From Syntrophopropionicum propionicicum_A (GTDB lineage: Bacteria > Bacillota > Desulfotomaculia > Desulfotomaculales > Pelotomaculaceae): a DNA stretch of 64,000 nt. Shown here in pieces: positions 8,459 to 16,480 of this stretch. The notes beneath the pieces are model-generated. The model searched no databases. It worked only from the letters and a program-made list of their open reading frames with translations, and was not told where the DNA came from. The stretch lies in NCBI RefSeq assembly GCF_048984525.1, contig NZ_JBMGJC010000011.1, forward strand, positions 1-64,000, read 5' to 3'. The stretch's first letter is position 1. Each line of letters opens with the position of its first letter. The position numbers and the translations under genes are program-made.

Positions 8459-8490
8459 AGGGCGCCTTGTTTGGACCGGGCGCCCTAATA
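8459..8490 (+). terminator. Probable terminator after clpC
   Basis: AGGGCGCC (8459-8466) and GGCGCCCT (8479-8486) form a GC-rich 8-bp stem followed by AATAATTT. The T run is weak, so efficiency is uncertain, but the position at the end of the operon fits. Confidence 0.6.
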
Positions 8491-8580
8491 ATTTACCCGG
8501 AGTTGGTTGGAAAAACCGGTTACTTGTAGTATGTCGTATCAAATGTTATAATTTAGAAATAACCAAAACTTGGAGACTTT

Positions 8581-9939
8581 TTGTCGATGCGAGTAAAGAC
8601 CAAATACCTATGCCAGGAATGCGGGCAGCAGTCAGCGCGCTGGCTGGGGCGCTGCCCCGGCTGCGGCAGTTGGAACAGCCTGGTCGAAGAGCCCGTCAAC
8701 CTCCGCACGGCACCCGGTTCCTCTTCCGTCTCAGGTGACGTGCCGCGTCCCGTTACGGAAGTACCAGTGCAGGAGGAAGAACGTTTTTCCACCGAACTTG
8801 GTGAAATTGACCGTGTCCTTGGCGGGGGCCTGGTCCCGGGTTCGCTGGTTTTACTTGGAGGCGACCCCGGGATCGGTAAGTCCACACTGCTGCTGCAGGT
8901 CTCTCAACTACTCAGCCGCAGGATGCAGGCGCTTTATATATCCGGGGAAGAATCGATGCGCCAGGTGCGGCTCAGGGCTGATCGGCTGGGAGAGCTTTCA
9001 CCGGGTTTATTGCTGTTATCTGAAACTGATATAGATATAATTGAACGCCACCTGAGAGAGCTGGGGCCGCCGGTAGCGGTGGTTGATTCCATACAGACAA
9101 TGTATAAGAGCGACCTGGGTTCCGCTCCCGGGAGCGTGGGGCAGGTCCGCGAATGCGCGGCCCAGCTTATGCGCCTGGCGAAGACTACAGGGATTTCGAT
9201 TTTTTTGGTCGGGCACGTGACTAAAGAAGGTGTAATTGCAGGCCCGCGGGTGCTGGAGCACATGGTCGACACAGTCCTCTACCTGGAAGGTGACCGGCAC
9301 CAGTTTTTCCGTATCCTGCGCTGCGTTAAAAACAGGTTTGGGTCAACAAATGAAATTGGCATTTTTGAAATGAGCGGGAGCGGCCTGATTGAGGTAACCA
9401 ATCCCTCCGCCCTGTTTCTGGTTCAGCGCCCTCAGGGAGGCGTTCCCGGTTCGGCTGTGGCCGCCGCCCTGGAAGGCACCAGGCCTCTGTTAGTGGAGAT
9501 ACAGGCACTGGTATCGCCGACTGGTTACGGTGTGCCGCGGCGGATGACCGCGGGAGTGGACTATAACCGGGTTGCTCTCATCACCGCTGTCCTTGAAAAG
9601 AGAGTTGGTTTAAACCTGGGCAGCCATGACATTTACGTTAATGCCGTCGGCGGGGTAAAGCTTGATGAGCCTGCGGTAGACCTGGCTATCGCGTGTGCGT
9701 TAACCTCAAGTTTCAGGGATATCCCTGTCGATAACGGTATGGCTTTTGCCGGGGAAATAGGGCTTACCGGCGAACTCCGTCCGGTTAACGGAGTGGAGAA
9801 AAGGGTAAAAGAAGCCTTTAAACTTGGCTTCAGCAGCTTTTTATTATCCGGCCAAAGCGCTTTGGACCATAACGCGGAAACGGGCATATTGACAGCTGAT
9901 ACGCTTGCGGGGGCGCTGGAACTGGCTTTAAGGGTGTGA
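8581..9939 (+). CDS. radA: RadA, DNA repair ATPase/helicase
   Basis: RecA-like protein that processes branched recombination intermediates. N-terminal C4 zinc finger (CQECG...CPGCG, residues about 11-28), Walker A GGDPGIGKST (about 94-103), RadA signature KNRFG (about 250) and a C-terminal Lon-protease-like domain (DIYVNAVGG onwards). 452 residues, standard. Start is either TTG 8581 or ATG 8587: the SD GGAG (8572-8575) is better spaced for TTG. A short AT-rich leader separates it from the clpC terminator; disA follows at 10 bases. Confidence 0.95.
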   Translation: MSMRVKTKYLCQECGQQSARWLGRCPGCGSWNSLVEEPVNLRTAPGSSSVSGDVPRPVTEVPVQEEERFSTELGEIDRVLGGGLVPGSLVLLGGDPGIGKSTLLLQVSQLLSRRMQALYISGEESMRQVRLRADRLGELSPGLLLLSETDIDIIERHLRELGPPVAVVDSIQTMYKSDLGSAPGSVGQVRECAAQLMRLAKTTGISIFLVGHVTKEGVIAGPRVLEHMVDTVLYLEGDRHQFFRILRCVKNRFGSTNEIGIFEMSGSGLIEVTNPSALFLVQRPQGGVPGSAVAAALEGTRPLLVEIQALVSPTGYGVPRRMTAGVDYNRVALITAVLEKRVGLNLGSHDIYVNAVGGVKLDEPAVDLAIACALTSSFRDIPVDNGMAFAGEIGLTGELRPVNGVEKRVKEAFKLGFSSFLLSGQSALDHNAETGILTADTLAGALELALRV

Positions 9940-9949
9940 GGTGTTTCAT

Positions 9950-11026
9950 TTGAAGGAAGAAAAAATGGCGGGTAAATTATTAAAGGTTTTGCGCACTGTA
10001 GCGCCGGGCACTCCGCTGCGGGACGGCCTTGAAAACATACTCAGAGCCAAGACCGGCGGGCTGATAGTAATTGGCGATACACCGGAGGTAATGAAAATTA
10101 TTGAAGGCGGCTTTGCCATTAATGCCGAGTTTACCCCCGCCGGTCTTTACGAGCTGGCCAAAATGGACGGGGCGATCATATTAAGCAAGGACGCCAGAAA
10201 AATTCTGGCAGCCAACACCCAGCTGGTGCCGGACCAGGGTATTCCGTCCAGTGAGACAGGTATCCGCCACCGCAGCGCGGAAAGGGTCGCCAAGCAAACC
10301 GATACCCTGGTTATTTCTATATCCCAGCGGCGCGGAGTAATAACAATATATAAAGGGTCCTTAAAATATGTCCTCAAGGATATCAGCGTGCTGCTGTCAA
10401 AAGCCAACCAGGCCATCCAGACTCTTGAAAAATACCGTTCTGTGCAGGACAAGGTGCTGATGGGGCTGAGCGCCCTTGAGTTCGCCGATGCCGTAACGTT
10501 GTTCGATGTGGCCAAGGCCATACAAAGAGTTGAAATGGTTTTAAGAGTGGTCAAGGAAATAGAAAGGTATATCAGCGAGCTTGGAGTCGAGGGCCGCCTG
10601 ATTACCATGCAGATGGAAGAACTTGTGGCCAGCACGGAAGACGAAGGCCTGCTGGTAATCCAGGATTATGCAATGGCCGCGGGGGAGAAAACGCCATCAA
10701 ATATTCTCAATATAATCAGAAGCTGGCCGGCGGAGGATATCCTTGACCTGGCCCTGATTTCGAGGGCGCTTGGTTATCCCGGCAGCGCCAGCATCTTAGA
10801 CCAGCACGTCCTGCCCAGGGGCTACAGGATACTGGAGAAGATACCCAGGCTGCCCCTGCCCGTTATTGACAACCTGGTTAAGACATTTGGGACATTGAGC
10901 AGGATCCTTGTAGCCACAATAGAAGATCTCGACGGCGTGGAAGGCATCGGAGAGGTCCGCGCCCGCTCCATTAAAGATGGACTCAACCGGTTCCGCGAGC
11001 AGGTTTTACAGGAATGGCCCAGGTAG
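9950..11026 (+). CDS. disA: DisA, diadenylate cyclase and DNA integrity scanner
   Basis: Makes c-di-AMP from two ATP and scans DNA for branched structures before sporulation. The DAC domain carries MDGAIIL (Asp73) and GIRHRSAERVA (RHR at 106-108). A linker helix domain and a C-terminal HhH domain (VEGIGEVRARSIKDGL, about residues 320-335) follow. 358 residues from TTG 9950, which sits 6 bases after GAGGTG; ATG 9965 after AAGGAAG is an alternative and GTG 9941 is less likely because it overlaps the SD. It overlaps no gene and lies directly behind radA, as in Bacillus and Clostridia. Confidence 0.95.
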   Translation: MKEEKMAGKLLKVLRTVAPGTPLRDGLENILRAKTGGLIVIGDTPEVMKIIEGGFAINAEFTPAGLYELAKMDGAIILSKDARKILAANTQLVPDQGIPSSETGIRHRSAERVAKQTDTLVISISQRRGVITIYKGSLKYVLKDISVLLSKANQAIQTLEKYRSVQDKVLMGLSALEFADAVTLFDVAKAIQRVEMVLRVVKEIERYISELGVEGRLITMQMEELVASTEDEGLLVIQDYAMAAGEKTPSNILNIIRSWPAEDILDLALISRALGYPGSASILDQHVLPRGYRILEKIPRLPLPVIDNLVKTFGTLSRILVATIEDLDGVEGIGEVRARSIKDGLNRFREQVLQEWPR

Positions 11027-11092
11027 AAAAGCAGCGGGCGGATGTCCTGACCACTAATAAAAAATTTATATAAATTATCTTATAATTTAATG

Positions 11093-11160
11093 TTGACACT
11101 GCATTACAGCTGTGCTAGAATTATAGTTTATTTGACAAAGCAACGTTTTTATGTTATATT
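11093..11160 (+). promoter_or_regulatory. Two tandem promoters for carD
   Basis: P1: TTGACA (11093-11098), 17 bp, TAGAAT (11116-11121). P2: TTGACA (11132-11137), 17 bp, TATATT (11155-11160). Both -35 boxes are perfect and both spacers optimal. They are 39 bp apart, so polymerase bound at P2 could interfere with P1. Confidence 0.75.
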
Positions 11161-11207
11161 TTATACGTGGTAAATTTTTTGTTGTAAAAAACATGAGGGG
11201 GTACGGC

Positions 11208-11684
11208 ATGTTTAAAATTGGAGACAAAGTGGTGTACCCGATGCACGGAGCAGGCGTAATTGAATCCATCGAAGAGAAGGAAGTACTGGGTGAAAAAAGG
11301 CAGTATTACATCCTGCAGCTTCCTGTTGGCGATATGAAAGTGATGATCCCCATTAACAACGGTGAAGGTGTGGGCTTAAGAGAGGTAATCGACTGGGAAG
11401 GGGTAGAAAGGGTGCTGCACATCCTTCGCCAGCAGTGCTCCGCGATGTCGCCGAACTGGAACCGCAGGTACCGTGCCAATTTGGAGAAGATTAAAAGCGG
11501 CAACATTTACGAAGTAGCTGAAGTTGTACGCAACCTAATTAAAAGAGACCGTGAAAAGGGGCTTTCTTCCGGCGAAAGAAAAATGCTGGAGAATGCGAGA
11601 CAAATCTTAATCAGCGAACTGGTTCTGGCCACGGAACTGGAGGAAGAAAAGGCCCAGTCACTACTAGATGGCGCCTTTGCTTAA
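11208..11684 (+). CDS. carD: CarD/CdnL-family transcription regulator
   Basis: RNA-polymerase-binding regulator that stabilises open complexes. The N-terminal Tudor-like RNAP-interaction domain (FKIGDKVVYPMHGAGVIESI, residues 2-21, to about 65) is followed by an all-helical DNA-binding domain. 158 residues. ATG 11208 is chosen because GAGGGGG lies 7 bases upstream and MFKIGDKVVYP is the usual N terminus; upstream in-frame codons fall within the promoter region. The gene is monocistronic between tandem promoters and a terminator. Confidence 0.92.
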   Translation: MFKIGDKVVYPMHGAGVIESIEEKEVLGEKRQYYILQLPVGDMKVMIPINNGEGVGLREVIDWEGVERVLHILRQQCSAMSPNWNRRYRANLEKIKSGNIYEVAEVVRNLIKRDREKGLSSGERKMLENARQILISELVLATELEEEKAQSLLDGAFA

Positions 11685-11710
11685 AAAGCGTCAGAAAACT
11701 GGCGTTTTTT
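11684..11710 (+). terminator. Terminator after carD
   Basis: AAAAAGCGTCAG / CTGGCGTTTTTT with an AAAA loop and one bulge, beginning at the carD stop codon. Confidence 0.85.
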
Positions 11711-11807
11711 AATTTATGCCCAAAATTAATATTGATGGTATATTTATGAAAATCATATAATATAGTTATAAGTTAAAAAATACCTTGTAAAGGAGGTGAA
11801 AATTAAA

Positions 11808-12947
11808 GTGGTAAAGAGGATCGTATATATTGCTCTGATAACTGCTTTTACCGCCGGTGGATTTGCCACAGGGTATTTTTTGGTTAACAGCGACTTGATT
11901 GCTTTTTTTGTCAACCTGCCCCAGCAGTTTAAATTCGGTTTTATCGGGCTTTCCACACTGTTTTTCCTGGTGGCCGGCATTTTGCTTACACCGCTGCTTA
12001 TTCGCTGGGTTGTACGGCTGATGGATTTTCTTGAGCAGTATTTGCAGAGAATACCGTCTCAGGATCTGTTAATGGGCTCGGTAGGCCTGGTTATTGCACT
12101 TATAATTGCTAATTTAATAAGGCCGGCCATTTCTTCAATTGGTTGGCCGGGTATAGTTTTATCTATTTTATTAACCCTGTTCCTGTCATATCTCGGACTG
12201 AGTGTATTCATTAAAAAGCGGGAAGAGCTTTTATCGCTTTTCGCAAGCATACCCAAGTTCGGCAAGGAACGCGCCTCGAAGGCCGAGTCCCGCGGGGGGC
12301 AGTTCAAAATTCTCGACACCAGCGTTATTATCGACGGGCGGATATCCGAACTTTGTGAGAGCGGTTTTATCGAAGGCGTCCTCCTTGTTCCTGCTTTTGT
12401 GCTGGAGGAACTGCGCCACATCGCCGACTCCCCTGATCTCCTGAAACGCAACAGGGGCCGGCGGGGCCTTGATATACTGAACAAGATGCGTAAGGACCAG
12501 GACATCAAGATCCAGATATATGACAATAACCGCGGTTTGGAGGAATCGGCCGAGGTAGATACCAAGCTGGTCAAGCTGGCTCAAAAACTCGGCGCCAAAA
12601 TCATTACCAACGACTTTAATCTGAACAAAGTAGCCGAATTGCATGGCGTCAGGGTCCTCAACATCAATGAACTGGCCAACGCGGTTAAGCCGGTGGTGCT
12701 GCCGGGTGAGGAGATGGTGGTCCAGGTCGTCAAAGATGGAAAAGAGACAGGCCAGGGCGTAGCCTACCTCGATGACGGGACGATGATCGTTGTGGACGGC
12801 GGAAAGCGTTATATTAACCAGACCATACCAGTGCTGGTTACCAGCGTTCTGCAAACGGCAGCCGGGAGAATGATATTTGCCAAACCAAAATACGACCGGC
12901 GGGTTGATGGACAGGCAGGCTATGCTGAGGTGAACGTTATTGGTTAA
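11808..12947 (+). CDS. Membrane PIN/TRAM-domain protein (YacL family)
   Basis: Four predicted membrane segments in the first ~145 residues (for example IVYIALITAFTAGGFATGY and GIVLSILLTLFLSYLGLSVF), then a PIN nuclease-like domain starting at LDTSVIIDGRI (about residue 170) with further conserved acidic residues (ESAEVDTKLV, ITNDFNLNKV), and a C-terminal TRAM domain (GKETGQGVAYLDDGTMIVV). The precise function in Firmicutes is not established; PIN domains are metal-dependent RNases and TRAM binds RNA. GTG 11808 is chosen: AGGAGGTG at 11791-11798 is the SD, so the GTG inside it (11796) cannot be the start. The 3' end overlaps ispD by 8 bases. Confidence 0.85.
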   Translation: MVKRIVYIALITAFTAGGFATGYFLVNSDLIAFFVNLPQQFKFGFIGLSTLFFLVAGILLTPLLIRWVVRLMDFLEQYLQRIPSQDLLMGSVGLVIALIIANLIRPAISSIGWPGIVLSILLTLFLSYLGLSVFIKKREELLSLFASIPKFGKERASKAESRGGQFKILDTSVIIDGRISELCESGFIEGVLLVPAFVLEELRHIADSPDLLKRNRGRRGLDILNKMRKDQDIKIQIYDNNRGLEESAEVDTKLVKLAQKLGAKIITNDFNLNKVAELHGVRVLNINELANAVKPVVLPGEEMVVQVVKDGKETGQGVAYLDDGTMIVVDGGKRYINQTIPVLVTSVLQTAAGRMIFAKPKYDRRVDGQAGYAEVNVIG

Positions 12948-13647
12948 AGTAGCGGCGATAGTTCCTGCCGCGGGCAGCGGGACCCGGATGGGGATAAAAA
13001 CAAAAAAGCAGTTCCTTGCCCTGGACGGCACCCCGCTGTTGGGTTATGCTTTAAAAACCATGGAGGCAAGCCCTGCAGTAAAGGACATAGTTATTGTAAC
13101 CAGTCCCGGAGAGGAAGACTACTGCCGCACTGCAGTGGTTGAAAAACTGGGATTAAATAAGATTGCAGCAATTGTACCGGGAGGAAAAGAGCGCCAGGAC
13201 TCCGTGTATAACGGCCTCCTGGCGCTTTCTCCTATGTATGATATTGTGGTGGTCCATGACGGGGTCCGCCCTCTTTTCAGTATCGAAATTCTGGAATCGG
13301 TCATTGCAGCCGCGCAAACTCACGGCGCGGCCACATGCGCGGTGCCGGCCAAAGATACAGTTAAGCTGGTTGATGAAAACAATTTTGTATCAGGGACACT
13401 TCCCAGGGATCGCACCTGGCTGGTGCAAACACCGCAGGCTTTTCGCTACGAATTAATTGTGGAAGCCCACCGCAGGGCAAGGGCCGATAACCTGCTGGCG
13501 ACTGATGACGCTGCCCTGGTGGAGTTTCTCGGTGGGCAGGTAAAGATCGTAATGGGTTCTTATGAAAACATTAAAATAACCACACCCGAGGATTTAGATG
13601 TGGCTATGGCCATAATAAGGGCGGCTTCCGGTTTGAAGGAGGTTTAA
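12940..13647 (+). CDS. ispD: IspD, MEP cytidylyltransferase
   Basis: Third step of the non-mevalonate (MEP) isoprenoid pathway: CTP plus methylerythritol phosphate. The N-terminal nucleotide-binding loop PAAGSGTRMG with KKQF is clear, as are VVVHDGVRPL and the downstream ATDDAALVEFLG region. 235 residues. It starts with TTG overlapping the end of the PIN/TRAM gene, implying coupled translation, and is followed within 3 bases by ispF. Confidence 0.95.
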   Translation: MVKVAAIVPAAGSGTRMGIKTKKQFLALDGTPLLGYALKTMEASPAVKDIVIVTSPGEEDYCRTAVVEKLGLNKIAAIVPGGKERQDSVYNGLLALSPMYDIVVVHDGVRPLFSIEILESVIAAAQTHGAATCAVPAKDTVKLVDENNFVSGTLPRDRTWLVQTPQAFRYELIVEAHRRARADNLLATDDAALVEFLGGQVKIVMGSYENIKITTPEDLDVAMAIIRAASGLKEV

Positions 13648-13649
13648 TA

Positions 13650-14126
13650 TTGAGAGTCGGCATCGGTTATGATGTGCATAAAATGGTTGAAGGAAGGGCC
13701 CTTGTCCTGGGCGGGGTAAAGATTCCTTATGAAAAAGGGCTGCTGGGCCATTCAGACGCCGATGTGCTGGCGCACGCTGTCATAGACGCTCTCCTTGGCG
13801 CCGCCGGCGAGGGTGACATAGGAAAACATTTCCCTGACAGCGATATGAGATACAAGGGGATCAGCAGTTTAATTCTACTGGCAAAGGCAAAAGAACTGCT
13901 CGCCGCCAGGGGTTTTGAAATCCTCAACATAGACTCGGTAATAGTGGCCCAGGAGCCAAAACTGGCTCCATATAAGAAGGAGATGGCTGACAATATAGCG
14001 GAAACACTGGGAATCAGTGCCGGCCTTGTCAATGTCAAGGCCACCACTACCGAGGGATTGGGTTTCACCGGCGCTGGGGATGGTATCGCCGCTTATGCCG
14101 TGACAATGCTGAGATCTGTACGTTAG
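13650..14126 (+). CDS. ispF: IspF, MEcPP synthase
   Basis: 2-C-methyl-D-erythritol 2,4-cyclodiphosphate synthase, a zinc enzyme of the MEP pathway. Metal ligands are visible in GYDVHKM (Asp8, His10) and GHSDADVLAHA; the KATTTEGLGFTGAGDGIAAYA segment near the C terminus is the family signature. 158 residues, standard. TTG start with GGAGGT 7 bases upstream inside ispD. Immediately downstream is an oppositely oriented small gene. Confidence 0.96.
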   Translation: MRVGIGYDVHKMVEGRALVLGGVKIPYEKGLLGHSDADVLAHAVIDALLGAAGEGDIGKHFPDSDMRYKGISSLILLAKAKELLAARGFEILNIDSVIVAQEPKLAPYKKEMADNIAETLGISAGLVNVKATTTEGLGFTGAGDGIAAYAVTMLRSVR

Positions 14127-14138
14127 TTCCTTATCACT

Positions 14139-14408
14139 TTAGGTTGGGTCCTTCAGAAAATGCCTCCACTTTTCAATCACTTCCAGCTCTTTTTCACAAG
14201 CTTGCTCAGTGATGACAGCGTTTTTTATCAGGATATTTAATTCCTCCAGGCTGATCAGCTCATAGGCTGACGATTTGCTTAACCGGCTTAATATATCCCT
14301 TAATTTTTCAATGCGGCAGCTCGCGCAATGCGCGCGGGTAAGCAGGCAGGAGTCGCAGCATTTTTCCAGAAGCCGGTTGATTTCATCAAAATCGTCCCGG
14401 TCCATCAT
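14139..14408 (-). CDS. Small Cys-rich hypothetical protein
   Basis: 89 residues, not recognised. The N terminus has five Cys in about 20 residues (CCDSCLLTRAHCASC), which could bind zinc or an Fe-S cluster; the remainder is charged and mostly helical (EELNILIKN, EKELEVIEKWRHF). It is convergent with ispF, with only 12 bases between stop codons. A weak GTGGTGAT lies upstream of its ATG. No overlapping gene competes for the region, supporting a real gene. Confidence 0.5.
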   Translation of the reverse strand: MMDRDDFDEINRLLEKCCDSCLLTRAHCASCRIEKLRDILSRLSKSSAYELISLEELNILIKNAVITEQACEKELEVIEKWRHFLKDPT

Positions 14409-14633
14409 CTGTTATCACCACTTTAAATAAAAAATGACCTTGGATAGTCAAGGGCATCATCGGCCTTGTGCGCTTGTAGTTTTTTACAATTATGGATTGC
14501 CTGAAACTTCTATATTAATTATATAAGATACAGCCTTTGGTTACAAGCAGTTTAAACATGGCAGAATATTTAAAGTCAGACCTAGCCTGCCTCTTCCGGA
14601 ATAATCAGCAATAGCCGTCAGGGCACTTATAAG

Positions 14634-14739
14634 TTGCCTGTCCTTTAAAGGAGATGTTATAATAAGCTCGTTAAAAAAGGCATTAATTAGCACTAACCCT
14701 GGTATTTTTTGAATATCGAAAAATAATAATCCGGGGTTA
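14634..14739 (+). promoter_or_regulatory. gltX promoter and 5'-UTR hairpin
   Basis: In the 357-base gap before gltX: TTGCCT (14634-14639), 18 bp, TATAAT (14658-14663). Downstream a long hairpin pairs TAACCCTGG (14694-14702) with CCGGGGTTA (14731-14739), one G-T pair, extended inward by TATTTTT/AAAAATA. It lies 14 bases before the gltX ribosome site. No T-box features (T-box sequence GGGTGGNACCGCG) were found. The rest of the gap (14409-14630) shows no gene or clear site. Confidence 0.5.
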
Positions 14740-14765
14740 TCATCAGGATAAGGGAGGATAACGAT

Positions 14766-16220
14766 TTGTCACCAGTCAGGGTAAGATTTGCGCCAAGCCC
14801 CACAGGCCCTTTACATATTGGGGGAGCCAGGTCGGCGCTTTTTAATTGGCTCTTTGCCCGCCATTACGGCGGTACGTTTATAGTGCGCATTGAAGATACG
14901 GATTTGGAAAGGTCATCCCGCCAGTCCGAGGAGAACATCCTGGACGCGCTGCGCTGGCTTGGCCTCGATTGGGATGAGGGAGTCGATGTCGGCGGGCCAT
15001 ACGGGCCTTACCGGCAGATGGAAAGGCTGGAATTATACACAAAATATGCCGACTGCCTGCTCGAAAGCGGAGCAGCCTACCTCTGCTATTGCAGTGAAGA
15101 AGAACTCGCGGCAGAAAGAGAGGCCCTCATGGCCAAAGGCGAGCTGCCCCGGTACCTGGGGCGCTGCCGGAATCTTTCGGCCGGAGAACGCGCCAGCCTG
15201 GAAGCGGAAGGCCGACGGCCGGTGGTGCGCTTTCGCGTGCCTGAAGACAAGGTGGTCCTGGTCAAAGACCTGGTGCGGGGGGACGTTTCATTCGAGTGCT
15301 CCGAGATAGGCGACTATATAATAATCAAGTCGGACGGCATTCCCACCTACAATTTCGCGGTGGTGGTCGACGACCATGTCATGGCCATCAGCCATGTGAT
15401 CAGGGCTGAAGAGCACCTGTCCAATACCCCGCGCCAGATACTATTATATGATGCCCTGGGCTGGGAAACCCCGGAGTTCGCCCACGTTTCGCTAATCCTG
15501 GGCAAGGATCGCAGCAAGATGAGCAAACGCCACGGGGCCACCGCTATTGAGCAGTACCAGGAGCGGGGCTACCTGCCGGAAGCCCTGGCAAATTTTCTGG
15601 CCCTGCTGGGCTGGTCTCCCGGGAGCGAGGAAGAAGTTTTTTCCCTGGGCGAGCTGAAACAGCAGTTTACCCTGGAGAGGGTGGCAAAGAGCCCGGCGGT
15701 TTTTGATCTTGACAAGCTAAACTGGCTGAACGGGCACTATATCAGGGAAACCGACCTGGAGCGGCTTACCGAAATGGCCGTGCCGCACTTGGAGCAAGCG
15801 GGTTACATAAGCACTCCCCTGTCAGCGGATAAATACGAGTGGGTAAAAAAGGTGGTTGCCTCGGTCCGGAACCATCTCAGCTATATGCAGGAAATAGCCG
15901 GGCACGTAAAGATATATTTTGACGATAATGTTCAAATTGCGGATGAAGAAGCGCGTGAGATCATGGCCGGCGAACAAGTCGGGGCTGTGCTGCAGGACTT
16001 AATCAAGAAAGTAAACGTTGCTCTTACAGATGAAATTAAAGAGGACGAAGCCAGGCAGCTTTTGAAGGAAGTCGGCAAGGACCTCGGGCTCAAAGGTAAG
16101 CAGGTCTTTATGCCGGTCCGGGTGGCCCTCACCGGCAGCACGCAGGGTCCAGACCTGAACCAGGTTATGGCCATCCTGGGGCGCGAGGGGATAGCCCGCC
16201 GCCTGTCAAAGTGGGCGTAA
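14766..16220 (+). CDS. gltX: Glutamyl-tRNA synthetase
   Basis: Class I aminoacyl-tRNA synthetase charging tRNA-Glu (and possibly tRNA-Gln). HIGH-type motif in PSPTGPLHIGGAR (residues about 9-21) and KMSKR in DRSKMSKRHGA (about 250). The C-terminal anticodon-binding helical domain ends at RRLSKWA. 484 residues. TTG start with GGGAGG 7 bases upstream. Despite the non-ATG start the N terminus agrees with the family. Confidence 0.96.
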   Translation: MSPVRVRFAPSPTGPLHIGGARSALFNWLFARHYGGTFIVRIEDTDLERSSRQSEENILDALRWLGLDWDEGVDVGGPYGPYRQMERLELYTKYADCLLESGAAYLCYCSEEELAAEREALMAKGELPRYLGRCRNLSAGERASLEAEGRRPVVRFRVPEDKVVLVKDLVRGDVSFECSEIGDYIIIKSDGIPTYNFAVVVDDHVMAISHVIRAEEHLSNTPRQILLYDALGWETPEFAHVSLILGKDRSKMSKRHGATAIEQYQERGYLPEALANFLALLGWSPGSEEEVFSLGELKQQFTLERVAKSPAVFDLDKLNWLNGHYIRETDLERLTEMAVPHLEQAGYISTPLSADKYEWVKKVVASVRNHLSYMQEIAGHVKIYFDDNVQIADEEAREIMAGEQVGAVLQDLIKKVNVALTDEIKEDEARQLLKEVGKDLGLKGKQVFMPVRVALTGSTQGPDLNQVMAILGREGIARRLSKWA

Positions 16221-16430
16221 ATTGGGACGTGGGACGTGAGAAATGTGAGAAAATCCTGCATTTCTCTTCGGCTTTTAATAATTATTATCACATGATTTAC
16301 AGGATTTTAAAGATTAACTAGATTTTAAACAACTATTATAACTTTAATTTTTTAAGCATGAGAATAATTTAAATATTAACCATTATATTAATCCTGTTAA
16401 TCATGTTTAATCTTGTTAATCCTGTGATAT
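16221..16430 (+). repeat. Repeat-filled gap: heptamer half-arm plus inverted nonamer-arm element
   Basis: Directly after the gltX stop come GGGACGT, GGGACGT, GAGAAAT heptamers with no matching right arm. Then a 9-bp-period element: left arm CATGATTTA, CAGGATTTT, AAAGATTAA, CTAGATTTT (16291-16326), and right arm of reverse-complementary nonamers TTAATCCTG, TTAATCATG, TTAATCTTG, TTAATCCTG (about 16388-16427). The spacer is AT-rich. No ORF or T-box signal is visible. Confidence 0.75.
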
Positions 16431-16480
16431 TGTTTTCTTACTTATATTCCGATGTCCGGAATGGGAGGTTGTATTAAATC

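Noticed and set aside
14409..14765. T-box riboswitch before gltX or cysS
   Set aside because: No T-box core (GGGTGGNACCGCG), specifier loop or competing terminator was found in either leader.
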